Shown: positions 25,219 to 33,904 of the stretch, piece by piece
How positions within the stretch are numbered: position 1 is the stretch's first letter
Layout of the letters: the number at the start of each line of letters is the position of its first letter
Assembly (NCBI GenBank): GCA_013373595.1
Contig: JABXHO010000011.1
Span: forward strand, 1-57,757
DNA: 57,757 bases
Origin: Flavobacteriales bacterium
GTDB taxonomy: Bacteria; Bacteroidota; Bacteroidia; Flavobacteriales_D; Crocinitomicaceae
Direction of reading: 5' to 3'
Notes under the pieces: generated by a model
Databases searched by the model: none
What the model was told of the DNA's origin: nothing
Seen by the model: the letters and a program-made list of their open reading frames with translations, nothing else
Position numbers and translations under genes: made by a program

Positions 25219-26763
25219 ATGCAAGTTAAAATCCTTTGGGCAGATGATGAGATCGAATTATTGAAACCACATATATTGTTTCTGGAATCCAAAGGATATT
25301 CGGTTGTTTCTGTGAATAATGGATCTTCAGCCGTGGATGAAAGCAATGAGCAGGAGTTTGACATCATCTTTTTGGATGAAAACATGCCCGGTATTTCTGG
25401 TTTGGAAGCGTTGGCGCGAATCAAGAAAGAACGTCCGTATGTTCCCGTTGTAATGATTACCAAAAGCGAGGAAGAACATATCATGGAAGAGGCAATTGGA
25501 AGTAACATTGCTGATTATTTGATTAAACCGGTAAATCCCAATCAGATTCTTCTTTCGATCAAAAAGAACTTAGACTCGAGTAAACTCGTTTCGCAAAAAA
25601 CAAATTCGAGTTACCAGCAGGAATTCCGTGAGCTTGGAATGCAACTCAATAGTCGTTTGGATAAAGATGAGTGGACCGAGGTTTATGATCAGTTAGTGTA
25701 CTGGGAAATCAAACTCGACAAGATTGAGGATAGCGGGATGAAGGAAATCCTTGGCATGCAGAAAAAGGAAGCGAATACACAGTTTTCTAAGTTTATTTCG
25801 GATAATTATTTGGATTGGTTGAATGGCGTAGAGGAAAGTCCTCAGATGATTCACACGCTTTTCAAGAACAAAATCAACCCTCAACTCGACGATTCTAAAC
25901 CGTTTGTATTGGTCATTGATAATTTGCGATACGATCAGTGGAAAATGTTAAGTCCAATTTTCTCAAAATATTATTCGATTTCGGAAGAAGAAATTATTTA
26001 TTCGATTCTTCCTACCGCTACGCAATATGCACGAAACGCCTTTTTTGCTGGGTTAATGCCGTCAGAGATCGCCAAGAAATTTCCGCAATGGTGGAAAGGT
26101 GAAGAAGATGAAGGAAGTAAGAATAAGTACGAGAAGGAATTGCTTGGATCTCAATTGAAGCGATTGGGACGTGATATTAAATGGTCTTACAATAAGATCA
26201 CTAATCTTGATGCGGGTAAAAAACTTGCGGATAATTTCAGTACACTTTTGAAGAATGATCTCAATGTAATTGTCTACAACTTCGTTGATATGTTGTCTCA
26301 TGCTCGTACCGAAATGGAAGTGATTCGTGAGTTAGCAGATGACGAGTCGGCTTACCGTTCATTGACGGTATCGTGGTTTGATCATTCACCACTGCATGAT
26401 ATTGTAAAGAAATGTGCGGAATCTGGGCGTAAAATGATCATCACCACAGATCACGGTACGGTTCGGGTGACGAATCCAGTAAAAATCGTCGGAGAGAGAA
26501 GTACAAATACAAATCTTCGCTACAAGACGGGACGAAATTTATCGTACAAAGACAAGGATGTCTTCCAAATCAAGGATCCACTAGAGGCGTATCTTCCAAA
26601 ATCTTCTGTTTCAAGCGAGTTTGTTTTTACACGTGATGCAGATTATTTTGTCTATCCAAACAACTATAATCATTTCGTGAATTATTACGGGAATACCTTC
26701 CAACATGGAGGGGTTTCATTAGAAGAAATCTTAATCCCGTACGTAGAATTGATGCCAAAATAG
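25219..26763 (+). CDS. porX: PorX: response regulator with PglZ-type phosphatase-fold effector
   Basis: PorX is the response regulator of the PorX/PorY pair that controls the type IX secretion system in Bacteroidota. The 514 residues hold a receiver domain (1-120) with the acidic pair ADD near 8-10, the phosphoacceptor Asp53 in FLDENMPG and Lys in YLIKPVNP. A helical linker follows. The C-terminal PglZ/alkaline-phosphatase-fold domain has metal-binding stretches VLVIDNLRYDQW, LPTATQYAR, VDMLSHAR and TTDHGTVRV. That effector domain has been described as a phosphodiesterase acting on cyclic and linear oligonucleotides. No porY gene is nearby. It is divergent from the HD gene. Confidence 0.95.
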   Translation: MQVKILWADDEIELLKPHILFLESKGYSVVSVNNGSSAVDESNEQEFDIIFLDENMPGISGLEALARIKKERPYVPVVMITKSEEEHIMEEAIGSNIADYLIKPVNPNQILLSIKKNLDSSKLVSQKTNSSYQQEFRELGMQLNSRLDKDEWTEVYDQLVYWEIKLDKIEDSGMKEILGMQKKEANTQFSKFISDNYLDWLNGVEESPQMIHTLFKNKINPQLDDSKPFVLVIDNLRYDQWKMLSPIFSKYYSISEEEIIYSILPTATQYARNAFFAGLMPSEIAKKFPQWWKGEEDEGSKNKYEKELLGSQLKRLGRDIKWSYNKITNLDAGKKLADNFSTLLKNDLNVIVYNFVDMLSHARTEMEVIRELADDESAYRSLTVSWFDHSPLHDIVKKCAESGRKMIITTDHGTVRVTNPVKIVGERSTNTNLRYKTGRNLSYKDKDVFQIKDPLEAYLPKSSVSSEFVFTRDADYFVYPNNYNHFVNYYGNTFQHGGVSLEEILIPYVELMPK

Positions 26764-26766
26764 GAC

Positions 26767-27183
26767 ATGGAAATAAACATTCAATCCATTCAGGATCTTC
26801 CGTATGCAGCAAAAACCTTTCTGGATAAGGTAGGACATCGGAAGATATTCGCTTTTGATGCCGAAATGGGCTCAGGTAAAACAACGTTTATCATTGCTTT
26901 ACTTCACGCAATGGGAGTGGAGGAAGCTGAAGGTTCACCAACGTATTCACTCGTAAATGTCTACGAGAGTAGAATGTTTGGGAAAATCTATCATTTCGAC
27001 CTATATCGCATCGAAGATGAATCTGAAGCATTAGATATCGGAATCGAAGAAATGCTCTATGGAGACGGAATATGTTTGATCGAATGGCCAGAAAAAATTA
27101 AAGGCCTGCTTCCAGATAATACGATTTGGTCGTATATTCGTAAAAACGGAGACGATTCCAGAACGCTAACGATAGATTTATGA
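26767..27183 (+). CDS. tsaE: tRNA threonylcarbamoyladenosine biosynthesis ATPase TsaE
   Basis: TsaE is the ATPase of the TsaBDE complex that makes t6A37 in tRNAs reading ANN codons. In these 138 residues the Walker A is EMGSGKTT (33-40), followed by the TsaE motif SPTYSLVNVYES (about 58-69), HFDLYRIEDESEALDIG, and LIEWPEKI near 108-115. Length is typical. It starts 3 bases after porX and overlaps ald by four bases (ATGA), so porX-tsaE-ald-HSDR_N form one transcription unit. Confidence 0.95.
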   Translation: MEINIQSIQDLPYAAKTFLDKVGHRKIFAFDAEMGSGKTTFIIALLHAMGVEEAEGSPTYSLVNVYESRMFGKIYHFDLYRIEDESEALDIGIEEMLYGDGICLIEWPEKIKGLLPDNTIWSYIRKNGDDSRTLTIDL

Positions 27184-28403
27184 TCACCGATCCAGAAGTT
27201 TTGAGACAGTTAATGTCAAAGGGAAGCCTTCTTCCACAGGAAGAAATGCTCGAAGTTGCCCGAAAAAAAGGGAACCTTTATATTGGCATTCCGAAGGAAA
27301 CTTCGTTTCAGGAACGTCGTGTCGCATTGGTTCCAGAAACCGTTGCGGTGCTCGTGGCAAATGGTCACCGAGTAAAAATGGAGTCGAAGGCTGGTGAAGG
27401 TGCTAACTTCTCAGATCGCGATTACAGTGAAGCTGGAGCAGAAATTTGCTACGATCGAAAGGATGTTTTTCGGTGTGATATCATTTTTAAAGTAGCGCCT
27501 CCTTCCGAGGAAGAGGTGGAAATGATGGAGGGAAACCAAACCTTGATTTCAGCACTTCAAATTTCGACGCAGCCAAAGAAAATCTTACAAACCTTAATGA
27601 AGAAAAAGGTGACTGCCATCGCATGGGATTACATTCGTGATGAAAGTGGCGTTTTTCCAGTGGTTCGAACCATGGGGGAAATTGCAGGAACTACGGCGGT
27701 TTTAGTGGCTGGACAATTGCTTTCTTCTTTTAGCGAAGGAAAAGGAATCATGCTTGGAGGTGTTGCTGGTGTACAACCTACGGAAGTAGTCGTAATTGGA
27801 GCGGGTACTGTGGGAGAATATGCTACGCGTGCAGCACTTGGGTTAGGAGCTTCAGTGAAGGTGTTCGACGATTCAATTTCGCGCCTTCGAAGACTTCAGC
27901 GCGATTTAGGAACACGGGTTTACACTTCCGTAATTCAACCGAAAGTCCTAGCAAAGGCCTTGATGCGTTGTGATGTTGCAATCGGTGCATTGCGCGCTCC
28001 ACTCGGTCGAACTCCGTGCATTGTGAATGAGGAAATGGTTCAGCAAATGAAGGAAGGATCAGTTGTGGTAGATGTGAGTATTGATCAGGGCGGTTGCTTT
28101 GAGACTTCGCGCATTACCAATCACGATCATCCGACGTATTCTGAGCACGGTGTTATCCATTATTGTGTCCCGAATATTGCATCCCGCGTTTCCAGAACAG
28201 CGTCGTTCGCTCTGTCGAATATTTTCTCGCCAATCTTAATGGATATGGGAGAAAAAGGTGGTTGCAAAGGATTAATTTCCAATAACACAGGATTCCGTGG
28301 TGGAGTGTACATCTACAAAGGTGTTTTAACAAGTGAAGTACTTGGAAAGGTGTTTGACTTGCAGTACAAGGATATCGACTGGCTCATCATGGGTGGTAAA
28401 TAA
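27180..28403 (+). CDS. ald: Alanine dehydrogenase
   Basis: This 407-residue enzyme interconverts L-alanine and pyruvate with NAD(H) and ammonia. It has the AlaDH/PNT N-terminal domain (IGIPKETSFQERRVALVPET near 38-57 and VRTMGEIAGTTAVLVAGQ) and a Rossmann fold with VVVIGAGTVGEYATRAALGLG near 204-224. An N-terminal extension of about 35 residues is typical of the Bacteroidota form. The catalytic Lys and His regions appear intact. It overlaps tsaE by four bases and the next gene by one base. Confidence 0.92.
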   Translation: MITDPEVLRQLMSKGSLLPQEEMLEVARKKGNLYIGIPKETSFQERRVALVPETVAVLVANGHRVKMESKAGEGANFSDRDYSEAGAEICYDRKDVFRCDIIFKVAPPSEEEVEMMEGNQTLISALQISTQPKKILQTLMKKKVTAIAWDYIRDESGVFPVVRTMGEIAGTTAVLVAGQLLSSFSEGKGIMLGGVAGVQPTEVVVIGAGTVGEYATRAALGLGASVKVFDDSISRLRRLQRDLGTRVYTSVIQPKVLAKALMRCDVAIGALRAPLGRTPCIVNEEMVQQMKEGSVVVDVSIDQGGCFETSRITNHDHPTYSEHGVIHYCVPNIASRVSRTASFALSNIFSPILMDMGEKGGCKGLISNNTGFRGGVYIYKGVLTSEVLGKVFDLQYKDIDWLIMGGK

Positions 28404-28849
28404 TGATTGTTCCGTTAAATCTTCCCAAAGCAGCATTAAAATTAACGCGTAAAGGCGGCGATGTATACGTTCGTTGTCTGATTAGACAAAAGGATTTGGT
28501 GTGTACGCCAGAGGAATGGGTGCGTCAGCATGTAATCAACGATTTAATTACAGAAAAAGGAGTGTCGAAAGGACGAATTGCTTCGGAGTTTCCTTTGGAA
28601 TACAACGGTAGAAGCAAACGAGCAGATATTGTGCTGTTTGATAAGTTTGGGGTTCCCAATTTAATTGTAGAATGCAAAGCTCCCGAAGTTCCTATTTCTG
28701 AAAAAGTGGTGCATCAAATCGCACAATACAATTCTCAACTGAACGTGGATAAGTTGTTTTTAACAAATGGCTTAACGCATGTCTATTGCGAAATTGATCG
28801 TGAGAATGGTTCGCTCAATTACTACGAGGAATGGCCAGAATCGTGGTAG
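28403..28849 (+). CDS. HSDR_N_2 domain protein (PD-(D/E)xK nuclease-like)
   Basis: A 148-residue protein matching the type I restriction R-subunit N-terminal domain family. The nuclease-like core is visible as KRADIVLFDKFGVPNLIVECKAP (about residues 73-95), with the Asp and Glu-x-Lys of the PD-(D/E)xK fold. There is no helicase domain and no hsdM or hsdS, so it is not a restriction enzyme subunit as it stands. It is the last gene after ald, overlapping it by one base (TAATG). Its role is unknown. Confidence 0.85.
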   Translation: MIVPLNLPKAALKLTRKGGDVYVRCLIRQKDLVCTPEEWVRQHVINDLITEKGVSKGRIASEFPLEYNGRSKRADIVLFDKFGVPNLIVECKAPEVPISEKVVHQIAQYNSQLNVDKLFLTNGLTHVYCEIDRENGSLNYYEEWPESW

Positions 28850-28855
28850 TTCACT

Positions 28856-29251
28856 TTAAATGAAATTTAAGTCGGCAAGTTCTCGCCCGATACTTTGAAT
28901 CCCTTTTAAAATCTTAGTTGTTTGTTTTTCTGAAGGTGTTTTTTTTCCTCGAACATACTGCGATAAAAGAGTAGGGTTCATGCCGATTCGTTGGGCCAAA
29001 AAGTTGGCATTGAGCACACGATAGTATTGAAAGAACTGTTTGAGATCTAAGTGTAACTGTAAATCATCAGTTGTGATTTCAACTCCTTCGTCTTCATACG
29101 CAAGATTTAAGGCTTCTACTAGGTTAACGTATAGTTCAGGAATATCTTTTCCTGTAGAAAACACGTTTTCGTGATCGGCATAGGCAGAATAGCCTGTACT
29201 CGTTTTCTCTACGGTGATAGCGATTTTTTTCTTCAAGCGTTTCATAGTCAT
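28856..29251 (-). CDS. hicB: HicB-type antitoxin with helix-turn-helix
   Basis: This 131-residue antitoxin of a HicAB module has a HicB-like N-terminal half (KKKIAITVEKTSTGYSAYAD, then ALNLAYEDEGVEIT). The C-terminal XRE-type helix-turn-helix, with FLAQRIGMNPTLLSQYVRGKKTPSEKQ from about residue 83, gives autorepression. It presumably neutralises HicA by blocking its active His. The start overlaps the hicA stop by four bases, fixing the order toxin then antitoxin. Confidence 0.9.
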   Translation of the reverse strand: MTMKRLKKKIAITVEKTSTGYSAYADHENVFSTGKDIPELYVNLVEALNLAYEDEGVEITTDDLQLHLDLKQFFQYYRVLNANFLAQRIGMNPTLLSQYVRGKKTPSEKQTTKILKGIQSIGRELADLNFI

Positions 29252-29436
29252 TCTTTTATTCCTGCTTGTTTAAACAGTTTTCGTTGTAATCCTTTTCCTA
29301 ATTCTTGACTTCCATGGTCGGGGAATATAATTGTCCCGTCGAGTTGGTCGTGTTTTAATTTTACATGTGATCCTTTTTGAGAAACGGGATGCCATCCTGC
29401 TCTCGTCAATTTTCTATATGCTTCTGAACATTTCAT
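29248..29436 (-). CDS. hicA: HicA-type mRNA interferase toxin
   Basis: A 62-residue HicA toxin, a double-stranded-RNA-binding-fold ribonuclease that cleaves mRNA. The core reads KLTRAGWHPVSQKGSHVKLKH, with the catalytic His in GSHVKL (His24), and continues to FPDHGSQELGKGLQRKLFKQAG. Length is normal and the key residue is intact, so it should be active. It is preceded by two direct repeats and an inverted repeat that may be the HicB operator. Confidence 0.92.
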   Translation of the reverse strand: MKCSEAYRKLTRAGWHPVSQKGSHVKLKHDQLDGTIIFPDHGSQELGKGLQRKLFKQAGIKE

Positions 29437-29446
29437 AAAGGTATAA

Positions 29447-29496
29447 TTTTATTTACTTTCTTAAAAGCTTTAAGTCACTTTTTATTTACTTTTTAA
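29447..29496. promoter_or_regulatory. Likely hicAB operator: direct repeats around an inverted repeat
   Basis: TTTATTTACTTT occurs at 29448-29459 and again at 29482-29493. Between them CTTAAA-AGC-TTTAAG (29460-29474) is a perfect inverted repeat. The block lies directly upstream of hicA, where HicB-type antitoxins usually bind. Confidence 0.4.
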
Positions 29497-29660
29497 CAAT
29501 TGAGAATAAGCGAAGGCATTTCGCAATTCATCTTTTAGATGCTTTCGATAACAGTTTTTACTGAGGGAATAATGCTCGAAATGAGCTTGTGGTGTAGGTT
29601 CATTGTAGTGTGTTAGGTGGTTGACTATATAATAAGTTAATGAAAAAAATGACTTGAAAG
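29482..29660 (-). pseudogene. Probable 3' remnant of an unidentified gene upstream of hicAB
   Basis: On the minus strand a frame without an ATG stays open for about 59 codons and ends at 29482. It has protein-like composition (for example NEPTPQAHFEHYSLS and LRNAFAYSQLLKSK). It overlaps the proposed operator. I cannot name the family. The rest of the 268-base gap between hicA and the next lipoprotein gene shows nothing else. Confidence 0.3.
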
Positions 29661-29704
29661 AGGTGTTACTTTTTCAATAATTGACATTTACTCGAAAAAA
29701 TAAT

Positions 29705-30445
29705 ATGCGCCTATCCGTACTTTTTGTGAGCCTTTTTGCGCTTTTGTCATGCCAATCCCAAATAGAAGAAAGAGTCTTTCCCGTGGTAAAAGATTCTGTT
29801 GAAGAAATTGAATTTACAGACCCTTCCCAGATTGATTCGCTAGCGCTTGGATTGAATTTTTCTCCATCAGGAACCTACAATGCGGCGAAACAAAGGGTGA
29901 GAATCAAAAAGGCGAGGGCCAATTCAGGAAAGGATTTTGAACATTACTTGCTGAATGAGATCATTCCGCATTGGTACGGAACAGAATGGGATTTTAACGG
30001 CTATACTGCTATTCCAAATCAAGGGGAGATCGCATGCGGTTATTTTGTCTCAACAACCTTGCTGCATATGGGGGTTAATGTTAATCGCTACAAGATGGCG
30101 CAGCAGGCGGGACTATACGAAGCGCAAACCTTGGCATTGAACGAGGAGAACTATCGAACTATTTACGGTCAGGATTCGTTGAAAGCAATCCTGAAACGAG
30201 ACTATCTCGATGGAATTTATTTCGTTGGATTGGATAATCACGTGGGCTACTTGTACATCAAAGATCAAATTCCTTACTTTATCCATTCGAACTATATTGA
30301 AGATAAGGTGATGATTGAAAAGGCTTACTTTTCGCCTGCATTCGTGAGTGGGGTGTATGTTATTGCTGAAATCTCAACAAATGAAGAGTTACTGGAGCGA
30401 TGGCGCACAGGGGCAACGGTTCCCGTGGTTCTTCCTAAAAAATAG
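29705..30445 (+). CDS. Lipoprotein, possible NlpC/CHAP-like cysteine peptidase
   Basis: A 246-residue lipoprotein with the lipobox LLSC (Cys16) after a short signal peptide. In the mature part, GEIACGYFVSTTLLHMG (about residues 103-119) and GLDNHVGYLYI (about 169-179), followed by FIHSNYIED, look like the Cys, His and third polar residue of a papain-like NlpC/P60 or CHAP fold. I infer the fold from this order only. I chose the ATG at 29705 because it begins the signal peptide. The methyltransferase gene follows after 2 bases. Confidence 0.7.
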   Translation: MRLSVLFVSLFALLSCQSQIEERVFPVVKDSVEEIEFTDPSQIDSLALGLNFSPSGTYNAAKQRVRIKKARANSGKDFEHYLLNEIIPHWYGTEWDFNGYTAIPNQGEIACGYFVSTTLLHMGVNVNRYKMAQQAGLYEAQTLALNEENYRTIYGQDSLKAILKRDYLDGIYFVGLDNHVGYLYIKDQIPYFIHSNYIEDKVMIEKAYFSPAFVSGVYVIAEISTNEELLERWRTGATVPVVLPKK

Positions 30446-30447
30446 CA

Positions 30448-31236
30448 ATGGATTACCTCAAAAAGAACAAGGAATCATGGAATCAGCGAACATTGGTACA
30501 TATCGATTCCGATTTTTATGATAATCAATCATTTATCGAAGGGAAATCCTCGTTAAACGCTATCGAACTGGAGTTGTTCGGTGATGTCCGAGGGAAGAAA
30601 ATTTTGCATTTGCAATGTCATTTTGGACAAGACTCGATATCGTTAAGTCGAATGGGAGCAGAGGTAACGGGAATTGACTTGTCGAATGAAGCGATCAAAG
30701 CTGCGAGGGAATTGGCAGAAAAAACAGGGCAGTCGACCGAATTTATTTGCTCGGATGTGTATGATTTGCCAAATCATTTGGAGGGAGAGTTTGATATTGT
30801 ATTCACAAGTTATGGAACCATCGGCTGGTTGCCCGATCTCGATAAGTGGGCAAATGTGGTACAGCATTTTCTAAAGCAAGGCGGACAATTCATTTTTGCC
30901 GAGTTTCATCCTGTGGTCTGGATGTATGATGATGATTTCACCAAAGTGCAGTACAATTACTTTAATGATGGACCCATTATCGAAACAGAATCAGGAACCT
31001 ACGCGGATAGAAATGCTGATTTAGAAGTTGAATATATCACTTGGAATCATCCCTTGTCGGAAGTGTTTACCAGTTTGATCACGGCAGGACTCTCCATTCA
31101 GCAATTTCACGAATTTGATTATTCACCCTACAATTGTTTCTCTCACACTGAGGAAATAGGCGCAAATAGATACCGAATTAAGCACTTCGAGAACAAGGTC
31201 CCGATGGTGTACAGTTTATTAGCAAGAAAGAATTAG
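30448..31236 (+). CDS. Class I SAM-dependent methyltransferase
   Basis: A 262-residue cytosolic methyltransferase. Motif I is ILHLQCHFGQDSISLSRMGA (about 52-71), with the acidic residue of motif II in VTGIDLSNEAIKAA, followed by FICSDVYDLP and FDIVFTSYGTIGWL. This pattern fits small-molecule class I enzymes; the acceptor is unknown. Its stop overlaps the first base of the repeat element at 31236. It is directly behind the lipoprotein gene. Confidence 0.9.
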   Translation: MDYLKKNKESWNQRTLVHIDSDFYDNQSFIEGKSSLNAIELELFGDVRGKKILHLQCHFGQDSISLSRMGAEVTGIDLSNEAIKAARELAEKTGQSTEFICSDVYDLPNHLEGEFDIVFTSYGTIGWLPDLDKWANVVQHFLKQGGQFIFAEFHPVVWMYDDDFTKVQYNYFNDGPIIETESGTYADRNADLEVEYITWNHPLSEVFTSLITAGLSIQQFHEFDYSPYNCFSHTEEIGANRYRIKHFENKVPMVYSLLARKN

Positions 31237-31345
31237 GGCGTTCCCCAGAAGCTTGCTCCGCATATCAGGGTCGGGCTAACGTTACAAGTCCTGGTATCCG
31301 TGAGATCACGGATCGTCAGGAGCTTTCCACTCATATCCCTAACGC
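31236..31345. repeat. GGGCGTT...AACGC structured repeat, copy B
   Basis: This copy begins GGGCGTTCCCC, has GGTCGGGCTAACGTTACAAGT inside and ends ATCCCTAACGC. A strong internal hairpin ATCCGTGAGATCACGGAT lies in the middle. It shares both ends and several inner blocks with copy A at 3108-3212, and begins on the last base of the methyltransferase gene. Confidence 0.65.
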
Positions 31346-31362
31346 AACATCCGTTTAACATA

Positions 31363-31396
31363 AAAAATCCGACCAGCATGAACCAGTCGGATTTTT
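31363..31396. terminator. Bidirectional intrinsic terminator
   Basis: AAAAATCCGAC (31363-31373) pairs with GTCGGATTTTT (31386-31396). It lies between the convergent methyltransferase and DUF5011 lipoprotein genes. Confidence 0.85.
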
Positions 31397-31417
31397 CGAA
31401 TATGATCTATTGTTGAT

Positions 31418-32116
31418 TTACAAGCTATACGTCACAGTACATGTGCCAGTTCCTCCAACAATTGGAGTTGTATTTTCATAGTTGTAAACAACTGTAAATT
31501 GCGTTCCATTTACATTCATCGATCCTGAACCAGAAAAGATGATGTCACCTACAGTAATGTTGATTGTTTGCTGTGGAATGGTAATATTCGATCCATTCAC
31601 GGTAGCAGTGGCTGTTCCTCCTGCCAAGGTAAACATCGGGTCAATGATGATGTCTGAGGTGGTAGCACCAGCTGTAATAGTTGGACTTCCATTAATGGGG
31701 AAAAGTGCTACGTTGCAATCATCAGTTACACTCGGTGTTCCTAACCAGTTGTCTTGACCGATTACGACATTCAGCGTGCGCGTTGCAGTTGCAGTTCCGT
31801 GTTCGTTTGTAGCTGTATACGTCACTACGAACGATCCTACGGAAGCAGTATTCACTTGTGATAAGTCAGCAGTAACAGTAACCGCGCTTCCATCTTTATT
31901 GGTAGCTGTAGCACCAGGATCGTTGTACGTTGTTCCCAATACAACCTCCATGGTAGCAGAACCCGTGATGGCAATTGTAGGAATGTAATTACAGGTTTCG
32001 TCGTCCTTTTGCGCTTCAGAACTGTAGTTTACGGCTTGAGGATCAGTACATCCTTTCTTTTTACATGATGCTAAACCTACTGAGGCAACAGCAACGAAAA
32101 ATAAAAGCTTTTTCAT
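31418..32116 (-). CDS. DUF5011-containing surface lipoprotein
   Basis: A 232-residue lipoprotein: MKKLLFFVAVASVGLASC gives a lipobox at Cys18. Directly after it comes the motif CTDPQAVNYSSEAQKDDETC, a pattern frequent in flavobacterial surface proteins. An immunoglobulin-like DUF5011 domain follows (GTTYNDPGATATNKDG, then FVVTYTATNEHGTATATR). The C-terminal part is Thr/Gly rich. I start at ATG 32116, behind a TATATTTG box. It is probably exposed at the outer membrane; its ligand is unknown. Confidence 0.85.
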   Translation of the reverse strand: MKKLLFFVAVASVGLASCKKKGCTDPQAVNYSSEAQKDDETCNYIPTIAITGSATMEVVLGTTYNDPGATATNKDGSAVTVTADLSQVNTASVGSFVVTYTATNEHGTATATRTLNVVIGQDNWLGTPSVTDDCNVALFPINGSPTITAGATTSDIIIDPMFTLAGGTATATVNGSNITIPQQTINITVGDIIFSGSGSMNVNGTQFTVVYNYENTTPIVGGTGTCTVTYSL

Positions 32117-32143
32117 CTTATTGTTAGTTAGTGTGATAAGAAA

Positions 32144-32151
32144 CAAATATA
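32144..32151 (-). promoter_or_regulatory. Promoter -7 box of the DUF5011 lipoprotein gene
   Basis: On the minus strand TATATTTG matches TAnnTTTG, 27 bases upstream of the ATG at 32116, which supports that start. Confidence 0.6.
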
Positions 32152-32165
32152 TTACAATTATCAAA

Positions 32166-33758
32166 CTAAGCCTCTAATAAAAATTCAGATGTCTTATGGA
32201 AAGTAATCTCTGGATAGTCTTGCTCCGCCATTGTCAATAAGAATGGTGTCTCCGCCAAGAACACAAGGTTCCCGTCTTTATCTTCTGCCACATTGTTTGT
32301 TTTCGCGCGCTTAAAGGCTGTCAGTTGTTCTTCGTTGTCGGTTGTGATCCAACAAGCTTTGGTGTAATTACGTGGGGCAAAACGACATTTCGCGCCATAT
32401 TCGTGCTCCAAACGGTAATTGATCACTTCAAACTGAAGTTGTCCAACGGTCCCAATGATTTTTCGACTACCCGGTTGTTGGATAAACATCTGTGCAACTC
32501 CTTCATCCATTAGCTGACGAATTCCTTTGTCTAACTGTTTTGATTTCAATGGATCAAGGTTTTCGAGTTCCATGAATAGTTCAGGTGAGAAGCTAGGGAT
32601 TCCTTTGAACATAAATTTCTCGCCTTCACTCAAAGTATCGCCAATTTTGAAGTTTCCTGAATCGTACAATCCGATAACATCTCCAGGATAAGCAGTATCA
32701 ATAACACTTTTATCTTGCGCCATAAAAGACGTTGGATTAGGGAACTTCATCTTCTTGTCCAATCGAATGTGATTGTAGAAGGTATTGCGCTCAAATACAC
32801 CCGATACGATACGCAAGAAAGCGATACGGTCTCGGTGTTTTGGATCGAGGTTGGCGTGAATCTTGAATACGAATCCAGAGAATTTTGAATCGGATGGTTC
32901 TACCATACGTACGTCTGTTTCTCTTCCACGTGGAGAGGGAGAAATACGACAGAAGGTATCCAACAATTCTTTCACTCCAAAGTTGTTCATGGCAGAGCCA
33001 AAGAAAACGGGAGCTACATCTCCTGCGAGGTAAGATTCTCGATCGAATTCGTCGTAAACGCCTTCAATCATTTCCACTTCTTCACGAAGTTCTTCGGCGA
33101 ATTGTTCACCGATGATCTCGTCCAATTGTGAGTCTGATAAATCAGAAATCGGAACAACATCATCCGAAATTCCTGTTTTATTTCCGGAGAAAAGGTTCAG
33201 GTTTTGGTCGTATAGATTGTAAACTCCTTTGAAACGATCACCCATTCCAATTGGCCATGTAAGCGGACGTACCTTAATTTTCAGCTTGTCTTCGAGCTCA
33301 TCCAACAAGTCGAACGATTCCTTTCCTTCTCGGTCCAATTTGTTTACGAAGATGATTACGGGAGTCTTTCGCATGCGACATACTTCCATCAATCGCTCTG
33401 TCTGGGCCTCCACACCATTTGCTACGTCAACCACAAGGATTACGCTGTCTACTGCTGTTAGTGTTCGGAAGGTGTCTTCTGCGAAGTCTTTGTGACCAGG
33501 AGTATCGAGAATATTGATTTGCTTTCCTCCATAATGAAAGGCCATCACAGACGTAGCAACCGAGATTCCACGTTGCTTTTCAATTTCCATGAAATCCGAC
33601 GTAGCGCTTTTTTTGATCTTGTTATTCTTCACAGCTCCTGCCGATTGAATAGCCCCTCCAAAAAGCAATAATTTTTCTGTCAATGTGGTTTTACCAGCAT
33701 CCGGGTGAGAGATGATCCCAAATGTTCTGCGTTTTTCCACTTCTTCTTTTACTCCCAT
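32166..33758 (-). CDS. prfC: Peptide chain release factor 3
   Basis: RF3 is a translational GTPase that removes RF1/RF2 from the ribosome after termination. In these 530 residues, G1 is [13 protein letters not shown] (about 17-29), G3 is [14 protein letters not shown] (about 85-98) and G4 is NKLDREGK near 139. The C-terminal domain has [19 protein letters not shown] near 434-452. Full length is normal. It is monocistronic with a good promoter box at 33779. Confidence 0.96.
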   Translation of the reverse strand: MGVKEEVEKRRTFGIISHPDAGKTTLTEKLLLFGGAIQSAGAVKNNKIKKSATSDFMEIEKQRGISVATSVMAFHYGGKQINILDTPGHKDFAEDTFRTLTAVDSVILVVDVANGVEAQTERLMEVCRMRKTPVIIFVNKLDREGKESFDLLDELEDKLKIKVRPLTWPIGMGDRFKGVYNLYDQNLNLFSGNKTGISDDVVPISDLSDSQLDEIIGEQFAEELREEVEMIEGVYDEFDRESYLAGDVAPVFFGSAMNNFGVKELLDTFCRISPSPRGRETDVRMVEPSDSKFSGFVFKIHANLDPKHRDRIAFLRIVSGVFERNTFYNHIRLDKKMKFPNPTSFMAQDKSVIDTAYPGDVIGLYDSGNFKIGDTLSEGEKFMFKGIPSFSPELFMELENLDPLKSKQLDKGIRQLMDEGVAQMFIQQPGSRKIIGTVGQLQFEVINYRLEHEYGAKCRFAPRNYTKACWITTDNEEQLTAFKRAKTNNVAEDKDGNLVFLAETPFLLTMAEQDYPEITFHKTSEFLLEA

Positions 33759-33778
33759 ATCATTTGTATTCGATTCGG

Positions 33779-33786
33779 CAAAAATA
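33779..33786 (-). promoter_or_regulatory. Promoter -7 box of prfC
   Basis: On the minus strand TATTTTTG matches TAnnTTTG, 20 bases upstream of the ATG at 33758. Confidence 0.6.
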
Positions 33787-33904
33787 GGGTTTTCTTAACC
33801 ATTTCCTACATTTCGGTGTGGCATTAATCGTTGCAATTGAAGGGAGTATTTCAATAAATGTCAGAATAAGTTTGTGTATCTTCACATGTTCAAATTGAAG
33901 CATT

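Noticed and set aside
25219-26763. PglZ domain as a sign of a BREX-type phage defence system
   Set aside because: The N-terminal receiver domain and the length are those of PorX, and no BREX genes are present.
28403-28849. Type I restriction system
   Set aside because: Only the R-subunit N-terminal domain exists; no helicase part, hsdM or hsdS is nearby.
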